Assembly (NCBI RefSeq): GCF_041395345.1
Contig: NZ_JAWLAR010000006.1
Location: 124,001-188,000 of the forward strand
Length of the DNA: 64,000 nucleotides
Source of the DNA: Dokdonella sp041395345
GTDB taxonomy: Bacteria > Pseudomonadota > Gammaproteobacteria > Xanthomonadales > Rhodanobacteraceae
Direction of reading: 5' to 3'
A program made the translations under genes and the position numbers. How positions within the stretch are numbered: position 1 is the stretch's first letter; each line of letters opens with the position of its first letter. Shown one piece after another: positions 25,693 to 37,393 of this stretch. Below the pieces are notes generated by a model, which made no database searches, was not told where the DNA came from, and was given only the letters and a program-made list of their open reading frames with translations.

Positions 25693-27180
25693 ATGACCAA
25701 TCCGCTCGATGTCGCCCAGTGGGCAAAAAACTGGGAGGCGCTTGCGCGCCAGGCAGGGGAGGGACTGGCCGGCAAGTCCGCCCAGTTCCCATGGCAGGGC
25801 GCAACGCAATCCGGTCCGGCCTGGGCGGAACTTCTCGGCAAGTCCGCTCCGTTTGCCGACGCAAACCGGCAAAGCGAGGCGATCGAGCACATGCTCGCCG
25901 GCGCTCAGGGTTACCTCGGCATGCTGCAAAGCCTGGCCATGGCGGCGAGCGGGCAGGGTACGGCTCCGGATTCCGGATTTTCCGACGCATTGCGCCAGGG
26001 TGTCTTTCCCGGCGCCTTTTCCGCTTCGAGCATGAACAACCCGCTGGCGGCGGCAATGCGCGGCTTTGGCGGTCAGGGTGCGCAGGGCCTGGAACAGATG
26101 ATGGAGCGCTTCGCCGCGACCACCGGCCCCCTGTTCGATTCGGCCAAGGGTGTGCTCAACGCGCCGGCCTTCGGCCATCTACGCGAGAAACAGGAGACCC
26201 TGCAGAATGCCGCACGGCTGATGATCGACTATCAGGAGCAGAGTGCACGCTATGACCGTCTCATGCTCAAGGTCAGCGAAAAGAGTTTCGCCCGCTTCCA
26301 GCTCAAGCTGGCCGAGCGCGAAGAACCCGGGCGGCAGGTTGATTCTGTCCGCGGCCTCTACGATCTCTGGATCGATGCTGCCGAAGAAGCCTACGCGGAG
26401 GTTGCCCTGTCCGAGGAATTCCGGGAGGTTTATGCGGGCGTGGTCGACGCGCAGATGCGCTTGCGCAAGCACGTTCAGGGGGAGATCGAAAAGCTCTGCG
26501 CCGAATTTGGCATGCCCACACGCAGTGAGGTCGACAGCATCGGACAACGCCTTCAGGCATTGCGCCGCGAATTTCGCGAGGAGCGCGAAGCGGGCACGGA
26601 CAACGAGGAGCTGGCTGCAGAACTCGATTCGCTGCGACGCGAACTTGCCGGACTGAAATCCGGGCAGGGCAAGCAGGCAGGCAAGGCCAAGTCAGGGAAA
26701 TCAACCAGGGCAGCCGTGGTGGCCAAGTCGGGGAAGGCGAGAAAGCCCGCCAGGGCTGACAAGGCAAGCACGCCTGTCAGGGAAAAGAAACCGGCCAAGG
26801 CGACCAAGGCCAGCAAGCCGGCGAAGTCCGGCAAGTCCGGCAAGTCCGGCAAGTCCAAGAAACTGGCCAAGGCTGTGGTGCCGGTACAGGATCAGAAAGC
26901 GAGCGTCGCGGCTGAGTCGCCCAAGCGCAAGAGCAGTGCGGCGAAATCCAAGCGCAAGGCCGTGACCAAGGAAACCAGGGCGCGTCGCACGAAGCGACGC
27001 AAGTCGACGCCGGCCAAGGGCTCGGTCGTTGCAGCGAAGGCGCCAGACAGCAAGAGCGGCCAGCCGGCCAGCTTTGCCGCCAGCATTGCCCGATTCGCGC
27101 GCAAGTCTAAAAACTCCTCGGCCGGAACCACACGCTCGCGTGGTGTCGCCAGGGCCGCCAAACGCGGAGGTAGCAAGTAA
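25693..27180 (+). CDS. phaE: PHA synthase subunit PhaE with histone-like C-terminal tail
   Basis: PhaE is the non-catalytic partner that activates PhaC in class III polyhydroxyalkanoate synthases. Family signatures: WAKNWEALARQAGEG near the start, a helical core (about 160-320) and the segment VRGLYDLWIDAAEEAYAEV about residues 218-236. The protein has 495 residues, well above the roughly 350-360 usual for PhaE. The excess is a tail from about residue 322, made mostly of Lys, Ala, Ser, Pro and Arg (for example KPAKATKASKPAKSGKSGKS), like histone H1 or the tail of the phasin PhaF. The stop overlaps the phaC start by one base (TAATG). Confidence 0.92.
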   Translation: MTNPLDVAQWAKNWEALARQAGEGLAGKSAQFPWQGATQSGPAWAELLGKSAPFADANRQSEAIEHMLAGAQGYLGMLQSLAMAASGQGTAPDSGFSDALRQGVFPGAFSASSMNNPLAAAMRGFGGQGAQGLEQMMERFAATTGPLFDSAKGVLNAPAFGHLREKQETLQNAARLMIDYQEQSARYDRLMLKVSEKSFARFQLKLAEREEPGRQVDSVRGLYDLWIDAAEEAYAEVALSEEFREVYAGVVDAQMRLRKHVQGEIEKLCAEFGMPTRSEVDSIGQRLQALRREFREEREAGTDNEELAAELDSLRRELAGLKSGQGKQAGKAKSGKSTRAAVVAKSGKARKPARADKASTPVREKKPAKATKASKPAKSGKSGKSGKSKKLAKAVVPVQDQKASVAAESPKRKSSAAKSKRKAVTKETRARRTKRRKSTPAKGSVVAAKAPDSKSGQPASFAASIARFARKSKNSSAGTTRSRGVARAAKRGGSK

Positions 27181-28244
27181 TGGGCCCGCTCAAACTCGAA
27201 CCCGCAAAAGTCTACGAAGAAGTTCAGAAGTTCCAGAAGAAGCTGGCGGCCGGCATGCAAGTGCTGCCCAAGCTGGACGACGTCGACTTTGGGGTAACCG
27301 AAAAGGAAGAGATCTATCGCGAAGACAAGCTTGTCGTCTATCGTTTCCGCGGCGACAGGGAGCCCAGCGCAAAAACTCCCACTCTGATTGTCTATGCCCT
27401 GGTCAATCGCCCGTACATGGTCGATCTGCAGGAAGACAAGTCACTGGTGCGCAACCTGCTGGCCCAGGGTGAGGATGTCTACCTGATCGACTGGGGTTAC
27501 CCGGATCGCGCCGATCGCTGGCTGACCCTTGACGACTACATCAATGGCTATATTCGACGCAGCGTGGACGCCGTGGCGAAAAATGCCGGCGTGAAGAAGA
27601 TCAATCTGCTCGGAATCTGCCAGGGCGGCGCGTTCTCGCTGTGCTTTACCGCGATGCATCCGGGCAAGGTCAAGAACCTGATCACGATGGTGACGCCGGT
27701 CGATTTCCACACGCCCGACAACATGCTGTCGAACTGGACCCGCGACATGGATGCCGACCTCTTCGTCGATACCATCGGAAACGTTCCGGCAGATCTGATG
27801 AACTGGTGCTACCTCATGCTCAAGCCGATGCGTCTGCTGCAGCAGAAGTACGTCGGCATGGTGGATATCCTCGACAACAAGGCCGAGCTCGAGAATTTCC
27901 TGCGCATGGAGAAGTGGATCTTCGATTCACCCGATCAGGCCGGCGAGGCCTTTCGCCAGTTCATGACCGATTTCTACCAGGGCAACAAGCTGGTCAATGG
28001 TGGCCTGAAGATAGGCAAGCGCGAGGTGAATCTGAGGAACATCACCATGCCCGTGCTCAACATCTTTGCCGAGCAGGACCATCTTGTCCCACCTGATTCA
28101 TCGCGGGCCCTGAAGGACGTGGTCGGAACACGCGACTACACCCAGATTGCCTTCAAGGGCGGGCATATCGGCATCTACGTGTCGGGACGTGCCCAGCGCG
28201 AGGTGCCGCCGGCCATCCATGACTGGCTGCGCGCACGCAGTTGA
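27180..28244 (+). CDS. phaC: Class III poly(3-hydroxyalkanoate) synthase PhaC
   Basis: Catalytic subunit that polymerises 3-hydroxyacyl-CoA, mainly short-chain, at the granule surface. 354 residues, the class III size. Lipase-like box GICQGG holds Cys147; Asp300 (AEQDHLVPPD) and His329 (KGGHIGIY) complete the triad. The spacing 147/300/329 equals that of the Allochromatium enzyme shifted by two residues. The start overlaps the phaE stop by one base, so the two subunits are coupled. No phaA, phaB or phasin gene is in the window. Confidence 0.96.
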   Translation: MGPLKLEPAKVYEEVQKFQKKLAAGMQVLPKLDDVDFGVTEKEEIYREDKLVVYRFRGDREPSAKTPTLIVYALVNRPYMVDLQEDKSLVRNLLAQGEDVYLIDWGYPDRADRWLTLDDYINGYIRRSVDAVAKNAGVKKINLLGICQGGAFSLCFTAMHPGKVKNLITMVTPVDFHTPDNMLSNWTRDMDADLFVDTIGNVPADLMNWCYLMLKPMRLLQQKYVGMVDILDNKAELENFLRMEKWIFDSPDQAGEAFRQFMTDFYQGNKLVNGGLKIGKREVNLRNITMPVLNIFAEQDHLVPPDSSRALKDVVGTRDYTQIAFKGGHIGIYVSGRAQREVPPAIHDWLRARS

Positions 28245-28260
28245 GTTTTCAAAATGGTTG

Positions 28261-28280
28261 GCCCTGGCGGCGGCCAGGGC
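28261..28280 (+). terminator. Hairpin after phaC
   Basis: Perfect 8-bp stem GCCCTGGC / GCCAGGGC with loop GGCG, 16 bp after the phaC stop. No T run follows. Probable 3' end structure of the pha operon. Confidence 0.55.
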
Positions 28281-28432
28281 GCTGTCGCCAGTCGCGAACC
28301 GCATCGAGCGGAGTACCGATCGCCGCGCTGGTTTCGGCATCACGGGTCAACCTGAGAATTTGTTAACCGCCGGGTCGCGATGATCCGGCCATGGGCGGAA
28401 TTGCGCCCCATTTGCAGAGGAATCGGCGACCG

Positions 28433-28741
28433 ATGAATGAGGTCCTGTTCAACATACACATGATCGGGGTGACGCCCTGGAAGCTGGTGGGTTATCTGGG
28501 CGTGCTGCTGTTTACCAGTCGCTGGTTCGTGCAGATGTATGCAACCAAGAAACTGCGCCGCGTGCACATGCCGCGTTCTTTCTGGTGGTTGTCGATAGCC
28601 GGAAGTCTGATGCTGGTCAGCTATTTCACATTTGGCAAGAACGACTCGGTGGGCATTCTTTCAAACGCCTTTCCCGCCTTTGTCTCCATCTACAACCTCG
28701 TGGTGGATCTTCGCCATCGGCGGGAGTGGGCTGAAAGCTGA
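28433..28741 (+). CDS. LpxB N-terminal-like (LAB_N) small membrane protein
   Basis: 102-residue protein with three hydrophobic helices. It matches the lipid-A-disaccharide synthase N-terminal domain family: WKLVGYLGVLLFTSRWFVQMYATKK, then MPRSFWWLSIAGSLMLVSYF and a third helix ending VDLRHRREWA. Stand-alone members occur near glycosyltransferase or lipid genes; the function is not established. The ATG at 28433 was chosen over one 14 codons upstream because the domain begins there. No obvious partner gene is adjacent. Confidence 0.8.
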   Translation: MNEVLFNIHMIGVTPWKLVGYLGVLLFTSRWFVQMYATKKLRRVHMPRSFWWLSIAGSLMLVSYFTFGKNDSVGILSNAFPAFVSIYNLVVDLRHRREWAES

Positions 28742-28822
28742 ACAGGTGCGCGAAACGCGTCTTCGTGCCAGAATCGCCCCGGTCAGGCAGCCGCCTGACC
28801 CAATCATTCGGGGAGAGAAAGC

Positions 28823-29074
28823 ATGGAAAACCGCAGTAGTGCACCGGTCATGTCACTCGGCGACTGGATCATCACCTTCATTGTGCTGATGATTCCCTTG
28901 GTCAATATCATCATGGTGTTTGTCTGGGGATTCTCCAAGACGACCAATCCGAACAAGGCGAATTTTTGCAAGGCCTATCTGATTCTGATGCTCATCTCGA
29001 TTGTCCTGTTCCTGCTGCTGGGCGGCATTGGCATGATGTCGGCATTCAGCGGAGCTGGCTCCGCCGGCATGTGA
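28823..29074 (+). CDS. Small two-helix membrane protein, function unknown
   Basis: 83 residues with two transmembrane helices: ITFIVLMIPLVNIIMVFVWGF (about 17-37) and LILMLISIVLFLLLGGIGMM (about 52-71). The loop KTTNPNKANFCKAYL between them is the most distinctive part. Small proteins of this shape, with a NPNKANF-like loop, are common in bacteria but unnamed. A good GGGGAGAGAAAGC ribosome binding site precedes the ATG. It is likely a single-gene unit, ended by the hairpin that follows. Confidence 0.75.
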   Translation: MENRSSAPVMSLGDWIITFIVLMIPLVNIIMVFVWGFSKTTNPNKANFCKAYLILMLISIVLFLLLGGIGMMSAFSGAGSAGM

Positions 29075-29080
29075 TTTCCT

Positions 29081-29108
29081 GCGCGCCAGTCGCACTTGGC
29101 TGGCGCGC
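29081..29108 (+). terminator. Hairpin after the small membrane protein gene
   Basis: GCGCGCCAG / CTGGCGCGC, a perfect 9-bp stem with a 10-base loop, 6 bp after the stop and before the convergent metH gene. It is followed by CTTTCC, a weak T-rich stretch. It could act for both convergent genes. Confidence 0.65.
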
Positions 29109-29147
29109 CTTTCCACTGCTCGATCCTGGCTGCCACGCAGCCAGAGC

Positions 29148-31849
<2,702 letters not shown>

Positions 31850-31853
<4 letters not shown>

Positions 31854-32935
31854 GCCGCTTTTTCCCGCTCGAACACGGGCAGCGCACGTGGGGGAATTCC
31901 GTGCATGGCTTCGGCAATGGCATGGATATGCGCCGGGGTCGTTCCACAGCAACCGCCGACCAGGTTGAGCAATCCGGAGCTGGCGAACTCGCGCAGGGTC
32001 GTCGCCATTTCTTCGGGCGTTTCGTCGTACTCGCCAAAGGCATTGGGCAGGCCTGCGTTCGGATGCGCGCTGACATAACTGCGGCATACCCGGGCCAGGG
32101 TTTCGACATGTTCGCGCAGGTCTTTGGCGCCCAGCGCGCAGTTCAGCCCGAATGACAGCGGTCGGCTATGCGCCAGCGAGGCATGGAACGCTTCTGCGGT
32201 CTGCCCGGACAGGGTGCGTCCTGAACGATCGGTAATCGTGCCCGAGATCATCAGCGGCAATCGGCCGCCGCGCTGCCGGAAAACTTCCCCGGCGGCGTAC
32301 AGCGCGGCCTTCGCATTGAGCGTATCGAAGATGGTCTCGACCATGATCGCGTCGGCGCCGCCGTCGATCAGACCTTCAACCGCCTCGCGATAGGTACCGC
32401 GCAGTTCGTCGAAGCTGGTATTGCGGAATCCCGGGTCGTTGACATCCGGGCTGATCGAAGCCGTGCGGCTGGTCGGGCCGAGCACGCCGATGACGAAGCG
32501 GGGCTTTTGCGGTGTCTTTGCGGTAAAGGCGTCGCAACAGGCGCGCGCGATACGCGCCCCTTCGCGATTGAGTTCGTAGACGATGTGCTGCAGGTGATAG
32601 TCCGCCTGGCTGATCGCCGTGGCATTGAAGGTGTTGGTTTCGACCAGGTCGGCACCGGCCTCCAGGTAGGCGTTGTGGACGTCGGCGATGATGTCTGGCC
32701 GGGTCAGCGAGAGCAGGTCGTTGTTGCCCTTGAGGTCATGCCCGCAGGCAGTGCCGTGTACGTGCGTGGCGTCGTGGCCATCGACGAAACGGCCGCCGCG
32801 GTAGTCCGCCTCATCCAGGTGACGGGCCTGGATCATCGTACCCATTGCGCCATCGATTATCAGGATGCGTTCCTGCAAGGCCTGTTCTAGTGCCTCCACG
32901 CGATCCGGATGCAGCCAGGCCAGTGTTTCGCTCAT
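31850..32935 (-). CDS. Homocysteine S-methyltransferase module (MetH N-terminal half)
   Basis: 361-residue zinc-dependent homocysteine-binding protein equal to the first module of MetH. Family start LIIDGAMGTMIQ (about residue 24) and zinc ligands Cys in GLNCALG and the Cys pair in VGGCCGTTPAH. In one-piece MetH this module is joined to the folate module; here it ends and the next gene begins with a four-base overlap. Split methionine synthases of this kind are known in Xanthomonadales. The start at 32935 overlaps the regulator stop by four bases, so all three genes are translationally chained. Confidence 0.94.
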
Positions 32936-33858
32936 GGTTTGCGTGCCAGCAGGGTGATCACTTCGAAATGCGGGGCCTTGACCTCGCGCGTGATGCGTTC
33001 GCAGGAAAGCACTTCGAGTCCGGCGTCTGTCGCGAATGTGCGCAGTTCGGCCGGCTTGAAGCCGAGGTTGCGGTGATCGAATGGCTCGACCGCCGTGCGG
33101 TGCGCATGTTTGCCGAGGGTTGCGGCAAGCAGGCGGCCTCCCTTTGCCAGCAAGCGGGCCGCTTCGGCAACCACCGTGGCGGGTTGTTCGCTGTAGGTGA
33201 GCGCATGCATGAGCAGGATCAGGTCGAAGCGCTTGCGCCCGAAATCCAGCGCGTGCATGTCGCCCGTGACCACATCGACGTTGGCGAACGACTTGAGTCG
33301 CTCGCGCGCGGCAGTAACGACGCGCGCGCTGGCATCCACGCAAACGATCGATCGCGCGCGCGGCGCGAGCAACTCGGCGAGAACGCCGTCGCCGGAGGCG
33401 ATATCGAGCACGTCGCCCGGGTCGACCAGTTGGGTCATGGCCCGAGCCAGCGTTTCCCAGGTTCGCCCGGGCGAGTAGTGCCGCTCCATGTCGCCAGCGA
33501 CCGTGTCGGCCCAACCCTCGGCGCGCGCACGTTTGGCCAGGATGCCGGGCAGGCGCCGCTCGTCGTCGCTCAGCAATGCATCATCGACGGCCTCCTTGAG
33601 CGCCTGCAGCAGGGCCTTTTCGCGTGTCTCGAGCTCGCCGTTGTAGCGGTAGTAGGACGACACGCCGGCACGTCGGTCGCGCACCAGGCCGGCTTCCTTG
33701 AGCTTGGCCAGATGGGTGGAAACGCGCGGCTGGGCCAGGCGCAGCACGGCCGAGAGCTCGGCGACGGTCAGTTCCTCGCGTTCCAGCAAGGCCAGCAGGC
33801 GCACGCGGGTCGGGTCGGAGAGCAGTCGCAGCAGGGCGGAGGTCGCAGTCAGATCCAC
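32932..33858 (-). CDS. SahR-like ArsR-family regulator fused to a methyltransferase domain
   Basis: 308 residues. N-terminal ArsR winged helix (about 1-90: LLRLLSDPTRVRLLALLE, LRLAQPRVSTHLAKLKEAGLV). C-terminal Rossmann domain (about 125-300) with SAM motif VLDIASGDGVLAELL, then VDAS, GDMHALDF and LLMHALTY. No metal-binding Cys are present in the ArsR part. ArsR regulators linked to methionine genes (SahR) sense S-adenosylhomocysteine. The fusion suggests that this domain is the sensor, but true methyltransferase activity is not excluded. GTG start after AAAGGATAATAC. First gene of the metH operon, with a palindromic operator directly upstream. Confidence 0.88.
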   Translation of the reverse strand: MDLTATSALLRLLSDPTRVRLLALLEREELTVAELSAVLRLAQPRVSTHLAKLKEAGLVRDRRAGVSSYYRYNGELETREKALLQALKEAVDDALLSDDERRLPGILAKRARAEGWADTVAGDMERHYSPGRTWETLARAMTQLVDPGDVLDIASGDGVLAELLAPRARSIVCVDASARVVTAARERLKSFANVDVVTGDMHALDFGRKRFDLILLMHALTYSEQPATVVAEAARLLAKGGRLLAATLGKHAHRTAVEPFDHRNLGFKPAELRTFATDAGLEVLSCERITREVKAPHFEVITLLARKP

Positions 33859-33867
33859 GTATTATCC

Positions 33868-33891
33868 TTTCATCTTGATCAAAAGATGGAA
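33868..33891 (-). promoter_or_regulatory. Probable SahR-type operator of the methionine synthase operon
   Basis: CATCTTGATCAAAAGATG at 33871-33888 is an inverted repeat with perfect 6-bp arms CATCTT / AAGATG and a 6-bp spacer. It extends to 9-bp arms with one mismatch. It ends about 10 bp before the GTG start of the regulator gene, so binding would block transcription or initiation. Autoregulation by the fused ArsR protein is the natural reading; this is inference. Confidence 0.65.
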
Positions 33892-34094
33892 GTGCAGACT
33901 AGCGAGTGTGGCCGATGCCGTCAACGCGGCAGAGGCCGGCTTGCAGAGCTTGTTGGAGAGTGCTTCCGGGTGTTTCGAAACTGACCTGTCGATGCGTTCC
34001 ATGCAGGTCGCCCGCGGGCAATTGCTGTCCTGGCAGGCACCAGAGGTCGGTACGCGATAAAATGCCCGGCCGTTTTCCGCCCCAAGGACACTTC

Positions 34095-35255
34095 ATGGAT
34101 TTCCGCCTCAGCGACGACCAGCTCTCGATCCAGGCCATTGCCCGCGAGTTTGCGCAAAAGCGCATTGCCCCCGTGGCCGCCGAACTGGATGCCTCGGGAA
34201 CCTTTCCGCTGGAGAACATCCGTGAAATGGGCCAGCTCGGCTTGATGGGCATCGAGGTGCCCGAGGAATACGGCGGTGCCGGAATGGATCCGGTGGCTTA
34301 CGCCGTGGCCATGATCGAAATCGGCGCGGCGGATACCGCAACCTCGACCATCATGTCGGTTAACAACTCGCTGTATTGCAACGGCATCCTCCAGCACGGC
34401 ACCGAGGAGCAGAAGCAGAAGTACGTGCGTGCGATTGCCTCGGGCGAAGCGATCGGGGCCTATGCGCTGACCGAGCCGCAATCGGGTTCGGATGCATCGG
34501 CCATGCACACGCAGGCCACCCGGAACAAGGACGGCGACTGGGTCATCAATGGAAAGAAGAGCTGGATCACCTCCGGACCGGTGGCCAAGTACATCATCCT
34601 GTTCGCGATCACCACGCCAGGCATCGGCGCCAAGGGGATTTCAGCCTTCATCATCGATACCGGACGCCCGGGCTTCCATGCCGGGAAGACCGAGCCGAAG
34701 CTCGGCATTCGCGCGTCGGCCACCTGCGAGATCGAATTTCACGACTATGTCTGCCCGGCCGAGGACATGCTGGGCCCGCAGGGCAAGGGCTTTGGCATCG
34801 CCATGGGCGTGCTCGATGCCGGCCGCATCGGCATCGCCTCCCAAGCGGTCGGCCTTTGTCGCGCCGCCTATGAAGCGAGCGTTGCCTACGTTCAGGAGCG
34901 CAAGGCCTTTGGTCAGGCGATCGGATCGTTCCAGATGATCCAGTCCAAGATCGCGGACATGAAGTGTCGACTTGATGCGGCCACCCTGCTGACCCTGCGT
35001 GCCGCCTTCGCCAAGGGCGAGGCCGACAAGAATGGTGGACGCTTCAGTACCGAGGCTGCGGTGGCCAAGCTCTACGCATCGGAAGCGGCCATGTGGATCA
35101 CCCACCAGGCCGTGCAGATTCACGGCGGCATGGGTTACTCGAAGGAGATGCCGCTGGAACGCTATTTCCGCGATGCCAAGATCACCGAGATCTACGAGGG
35201 AACCAGCGAAATCCAGCGCCTCGTCATTGCCCGCAACGAAACGGGATTGCGCTGA
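34095..35255 (+). CDS. Acyl-CoA dehydrogenase (short/branched-chain type)
   Basis: 386-residue FAD enzyme that introduces a 2,3-double bond into acyl-CoA and passes electrons to ETF. Signatures: AYALTEPQSGSDASA (FAD contact), WITSG, DAGRIGIASQAVGL, QIHGGMGYSKEMPLERYFRDAKITEIYEGTSEIQR. The Glu of IYEGTSE is the catalytic base, in the position of short-chain and branched-chain dehydrogenases. ATG at 34095 after AAGGACACTTC. Chain-length specificity cannot be told by eye; butyryl-CoA or 2-methylacyl-CoA are reasonable. Monocistronic here. Confidence 0.93.
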   Translation: MDFRLSDDQLSIQAIAREFAQKRIAPVAAELDASGTFPLENIREMGQLGLMGIEVPEEYGGAGMDPVAYAVAMIEIGAADTATSTIMSVNNSLYCNGILQHGTEEQKQKYVRAIASGEAIGAYALTEPQSGSDASAMHTQATRNKDGDWVINGKKSWITSGPVAKYIILFAITTPGIGAKGISAFIIDTGRPGFHAGKTEPKLGIRASATCEIEFHDYVCPAEDMLGPQGKGFGIAMGVLDAGRIGIASQAVGLCRAAYEASVAYVQERKAFGQAIGSFQMIQSKIADMKCRLDAATLLTLRAAFAKGEADKNGGRFSTEAAVAKLYASEAAMWITHQAVQIHGGMGYSKEMPLERYFRDAKITEIYEGTSEIQRLVIARNETGLR

Positions 35256-35311
35256 TTGGCAGCCGGTTCGCTGTCACGCTTCCTGGAAGGCAGAGCGCAT
35301 CCTGTGACGAA

Positions 35312-37126
35312 TCAGCGGGCTCTGCCGGCGCCGAGGGTCGACACGCTGGCCAGTGAAGGCGTCGCCTTTTGCTCGCTGCGCGGGTGCAACACTTCGGCAA
35401 GCACGCAGCGGTCGCGACCGCTGCTCTTGGCCAGATAGAGCGCGTTGTCGGCATTGCGCATCAATTCCTCGGCCTTCTTGCCATGTTCGCCGAAAGTCGC
35501 CACGCCGATTGACACGGTGACCTGGCCAAGCGCGAGGTTGCGGTGCCTCACATCGAGGTTCCTCACCGCCGCGCAGATCTCCTCGGCCCGCTGCCGGGCC
35601 TGATCGGCACCGGCTTCCGGCATCAGGACGGTGAACTCCTCGCCGCCGTAACGGCAGCTGATGTCTTCGCTGCGCACGACCTGGCCGAGCAGGGTGCCGA
35701 ATTGGGAGAGCAGCGCATCCCCGGCATCATGTCCATGCGTGTCGTTGAACGCCTTGAAGTGGTCGATATCGAGCATCAACACGCTGAGCGGCGCACCACG
35801 ACGCTCGGCACGCTGGACTTCGCGCTCCAGCGACGCTTCGAGGTAGCGCCGGTTGAACAGGCCGGTCAGCGGATCGCGCAGGGACTGCGTGCGCAAGGTT
35901 TCCTGCAGCTTGAGGTTGGACAGGGCCATCGAGATCTGCTCGCTCGCGGCACTCGCGTTGCGCCGATCGACATCGCTGATCCTGTGCGGCGTGTTCAGGG
36001 TCACGACGCCGAGCATCTCCCCGTGCGCCATCATCGGGATACACAGGTGCCCATGCTCCGGATGCGCGACAACTGCATGTTCGAGGTGCTTGCAGGTGAA
36101 CGCCGGCAGTGTCCCGGCCAGCGGATACGCATGGCCGCGACGGAGCGCCCAGCAGTCATCGGGCGCAAAACGGGATTCGTCTTCGCTCGCCAGTCCGCCC
36201 CACTGGCTGACCGGTTCGACCAGGTTCTGCGAGGCATTGATCAGGTTGATCGATCCCGAGGTCTGGGGCAGCAGCAGCGGTAGCGAAATGCTGAGGCCGC
36301 GGGCAGCCTCGTCCACGCTTCGGCACCCCTGCAGCATTTCGCCGAGCTCGGAAAGCTGTCGGAGCGTCTGGCTCAGGTGTTGCGCGTCCAGCAGACTCTT
36401 GCGCAGGTCGGCGTTGGCTGAACTCGCCTCGTCCATGCTGGCCAGGCGCTGGCGCTGTTCGCGGCGAACCAGGAGCATGGCAAGTCCAAGAATGAGGACG
36501 CAGAAAAGGATGGCGCCGATTGTCAGCGTGCGCGCAAGACCCGCCTGGCCGGCTGTATTCGCCTGGCGTTGCAACAGCAACTCCTGCTCCAGCTGCAACA
36601 TGCGCTGGCCAAGGCCATCGATCTCCTGATCGTCGCTGCGCGATCGCAGCATCTGCGGTGTGGCGCGGGCGGCGCTTAGCCCGCCTTCCTCGTAGGTTTC
36701 AAGCACGACTCGCATCGCTTCGACACGGGCCTCCATCAGCTGCGCCATTCGCGAAATGTTCTCGTTCTGCTCGGCGTCGTCGGCGACCAGCTTCTGCAGA
36801 TGGCGGATGTGCTCGGCAACCCTCGGTGCGCTGACCGCGTAGTCGGCCAGACGCTCCACGCTGCCGGAGATCAGGTAGGCGCGCTGGCTGGCCTCGGCAG
36901 TGTGCAGGCTGGCCAGGGTCTGGGTGATTTCCTGACGCACGTCCATCGAGTGGACGACCCAGTGGTTTGCAGCAACGAAGTCACCCACCACGCGATACAC
37001 CTGGACCGCGACAGCGCAGAGGATGAGGGCCATCAGCAGAAATAGCGCGTTGACGCGCAAGCCAAGGCCGTGTCTCAGGGTTGCAGGGACAGAAACGTCA
37101 AGGCTTGCCGTGTTCGAATCTGACAT
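35312..37126 (-). CDS. Membrane diguanylate cyclase (CHASE3-GAF-GGDEF)
   Basis: 604 residues, synthesising cyclic di-GMP. Transmembrane helix about 24-45, a periplasmic CHASE3-like four-helix sensor (about 50-200, with TLASLHTAEASQRAYLISG), a second helix (TIGAILFCVLILGLAMLL), a coiled segment, a GAF domain (about 270-400) and the GGDEF domain (about 415-580). The active site reads YGGEEF and an inhibitory site RSED lies five residues upstream, so product feedback is expected. The start at 37126 precedes the first helix. No EAL domain. Convergent with the acyl-CoA dehydrogenase. Confidence 0.94.
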   Translation of the reverse strand: MSDSNTASLDVSVPATLRHGLGLRVNALFLLMALILCAVAVQVYRVVGDFVAANHWVVHSMDVRQEITQTLASLHTAEASQRAYLISGSVERLADYAVSAPRVAEHIRHLQKLVADDAEQNENISRMAQLMEARVEAMRVVLETYEEGGLSAARATPQMLRSRSDDQEIDGLGQRMLQLEQELLLQRQANTAGQAGLARTLTIGAILFCVLILGLAMLLVRREQRQRLASMDEASSANADLRKSLLDAQHLSQTLRQLSELGEMLQGCRSVDEAARGLSISLPLLLPQTSGSINLINASQNLVEPVSQWGGLASEDESRFAPDDCWALRRGHAYPLAGTLPAFTCKHLEHAVVAHPEHGHLCIPMMAHGEMLGVVTLNTPHRISDVDRRNASAASEQISMALSNLKLQETLRTQSLRDPLTGLFNRRYLEASLEREVQRAERRGAPLSVLMLDIDHFKAFNDTHGHDAGDALLSQFGTLLGQVVRSEDISCRYGGEEFTVLMPEAGADQARQRAEEICAAVRNLDVRHRNLALGQVTVSIGVATFGEHGKKAEELMRNADNALYLAKSSGRDRCVLAEVLHPRSEQKATPSLASVSTLGAGRAR

Positions 37127-37393
37127 CAGGATAATTCCAGGGGTCGCGCAACAAAGGCACAGCAACAGGCGTGCCAAGATCGCAAGATGTTCGACCCGGG
37201 TCGGCAATCGGAGAAGCGTGGTGGGCTGCGGTTCAGTTTGGCTGGATCAGGTGGCGACGCCCGTGCCCCTTTTGGCGTCGATCGAGGTCGGTCTGGCACA
37301 CATTCGTCAGGCCGTCGCGCAGTCTTTCGGGTGGATTCCCACTGGGGTGGAGCGTATCCTCCGCGCCCACTGCACCTATCCAGACAACCTGCA

